Virus record (IMG/VR): IMGVR_UViG_3300023257_000067
Location: 1 to 35,241 of that record
DNA from: a virus
Reading direction: 5' to 3' (one strand)
Length of the DNA stretch: 35,241 nt
Of this stretch, positions 34,948-35,241 are shown piece after piece. The notes under the pieces are model-generated. The model was not told the origin of the DNA. It saw only the letters and a list, made by a program, of their open reading frames with translations, and did not search any database. Positions within the stretch are counted from its first letter, which is position 1. Each line of letters opens with the position of its first letter. The position numbers and the translations under genes are program-made.

Positions 34948-34975
34948 ATTATAAACAATCAAACAGGGGATAAAA

Positions 34976-35143
34976 ATGTCAATAATAGATGGAAATAAAA
35001 TAATTAAAAGAAAATTACAAAATAGAGATTTACAATATATTAAAGACTTTAAAAAATCTTTACAAGGTAGAAATCTCATAGATGAATTATATGGAACATA
35101 TTTTAGGGATTTATATACAGATGAAGAATTATTAAATTGTTGA
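34976..35143 (+). CDS. Small charged protein (55 aa)
   Basis: MSIIDGNKIIKRKLQNRDLQ, then a helical region with Lys and Asp and the end DLYTDEELLNC. ATG behind AGGGGATAAAA, about 30 nt from the promoter start. No family recognised. Confidence 0.65.
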   Translation: MSIIDGNKIIKRKLQNRDLQYIKDFKKSLQGRNLIDELYGTYFRDLYTDEELLNC

Positions 35144-35164
35144 TATCACATAAAATCTTTTTGT

Positions 35165-35193
35165 TTGACCTGACTTAAAATATGTGATACTAT
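35165..35193 (+). promoter_or_regulatory. Early sigma70 promoter, second copy of module
   Basis: TTGACC (35165-35170), 17 nt, TGA-TACTAT (35188-35193), nearly identical to 34919-34947 including flanks. Drives the gene that starts at 35221. Confidence 0.88.
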
Positions 35194-35220
35194 ATTATAA
35201 ACAATACGAAAGGGGAACAC

Positions 35221-35241
35221 ATGACATATATAGATAATATT
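35221..35241 (+). CDS. Start of a gene cut by window edge
   Basis: ATG behind AAAGGGGAACAC and a strong promoter; only MTYIDNI is visible. Confidence 0.6.

Noticed and set aside
1-35241. CRISPR array
   Set aside because: Repeats found are promoters, leaders and tandem duplications; no evenly spaced repeat-spacer series exists.
1-35241. Insertion sequence or transposase
   Set aside because: No transposase-like protein; mobile features are limited to the group I intron and the HNH gene.

Overview
The window is a piece of a large, AT-rich, T4-like myovirus genome. The head and neck genes (terminase small- and large-subunit candidates, gp13-like and gp14-like neck proteins), a T4-type family B DNA polymerase, a DnaB/gp41-type helicase and a trimeric dUTPase all point to a distant relative of the T4 group. 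The host cannot be named from the sequence. A phage-encoded tmRNA and a tRNA battery, TTGACA-N17-TACTAT promoters with an extended TGA element, and Shine-Dalgarno sites of the AAAGGA type indicate a bacterial host.

Region 1 (1-11860, minus strand) is an early 'tRNA and small gene' region. I find 21 tRNA genes, a complete tmRNA (2580-2932, tag ADDYNYALAA), two halves of a destroyed tRNA-Asn, and about 25 small ORFs. The ORFs include zinc ribbons, one- and two-helix membrane peptides, a lipoprotein, a metallophosphoesterase, a SLOG-type nucleotide-binding protein and proteins built from HRxDGPAV repeats. Near-identical sigma70 promoters recur every 1-3 kb. An RNA-repair ligase gene (rtcB) is interrupted at its active-site codons by a 242-nt group I intron. 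An HNH endonuclease, together with a long-variable-arm tRNA with a GUU anticodon, sits between the two halves of the broken tRNA-Asn. A 26-bp inverted repeat at 2167-2331 encloses an unassigned leader RNA.

Region 2 (11880-23340, plus strand) is the packaging and neck operon. Between the putative small terminase gene and the large terminase gene lies a three-gene module normally found in bacterial chromosomes: a PrkA-type AAA+ serine kinase, a DUF444/YhbH von Willebrand-type protein carrying an extra UBA-like segment, and SpoVR. It is followed by a compact pseudoknot-rich RNA and by a hairpin that buries the terL ribosome binding site, with a T4-type late promoter TATAAATA in its loop. Then come TerL, a ParB-like/methyltransferase fusion, gp13-like and gp14-like neck proteins and small proteins. 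The operon ends at a strong intrinsic terminator placed inside the 3' end of the opposing polymerase gene.

Region 3 (23281-28670, minus) holds a split family B DNA polymerase with a frame break just before the DTDS catalytic motif, a PD-(D/E)XK-like protein and a DUF4338/DruA-like protein. Region 4 (28745-29540, plus) has three small genes, including a very basic Gly-rich peptide behind a palindromic promoter. Region 5 (29548-34890, minus) carries dUTPase, helicase (apparently leaderless), a DUF932 protein and conserved small phage proteins. Region 6 (34915-35241, plus) begins a new early cluster with two copies of one promoter module.

The tRNAs, tmRNA, RtcB and HNH elements fit a phage that carries and maintains part of its own translation machinery. 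The kinase module inside the packaging operon is the most unusual gene system here.
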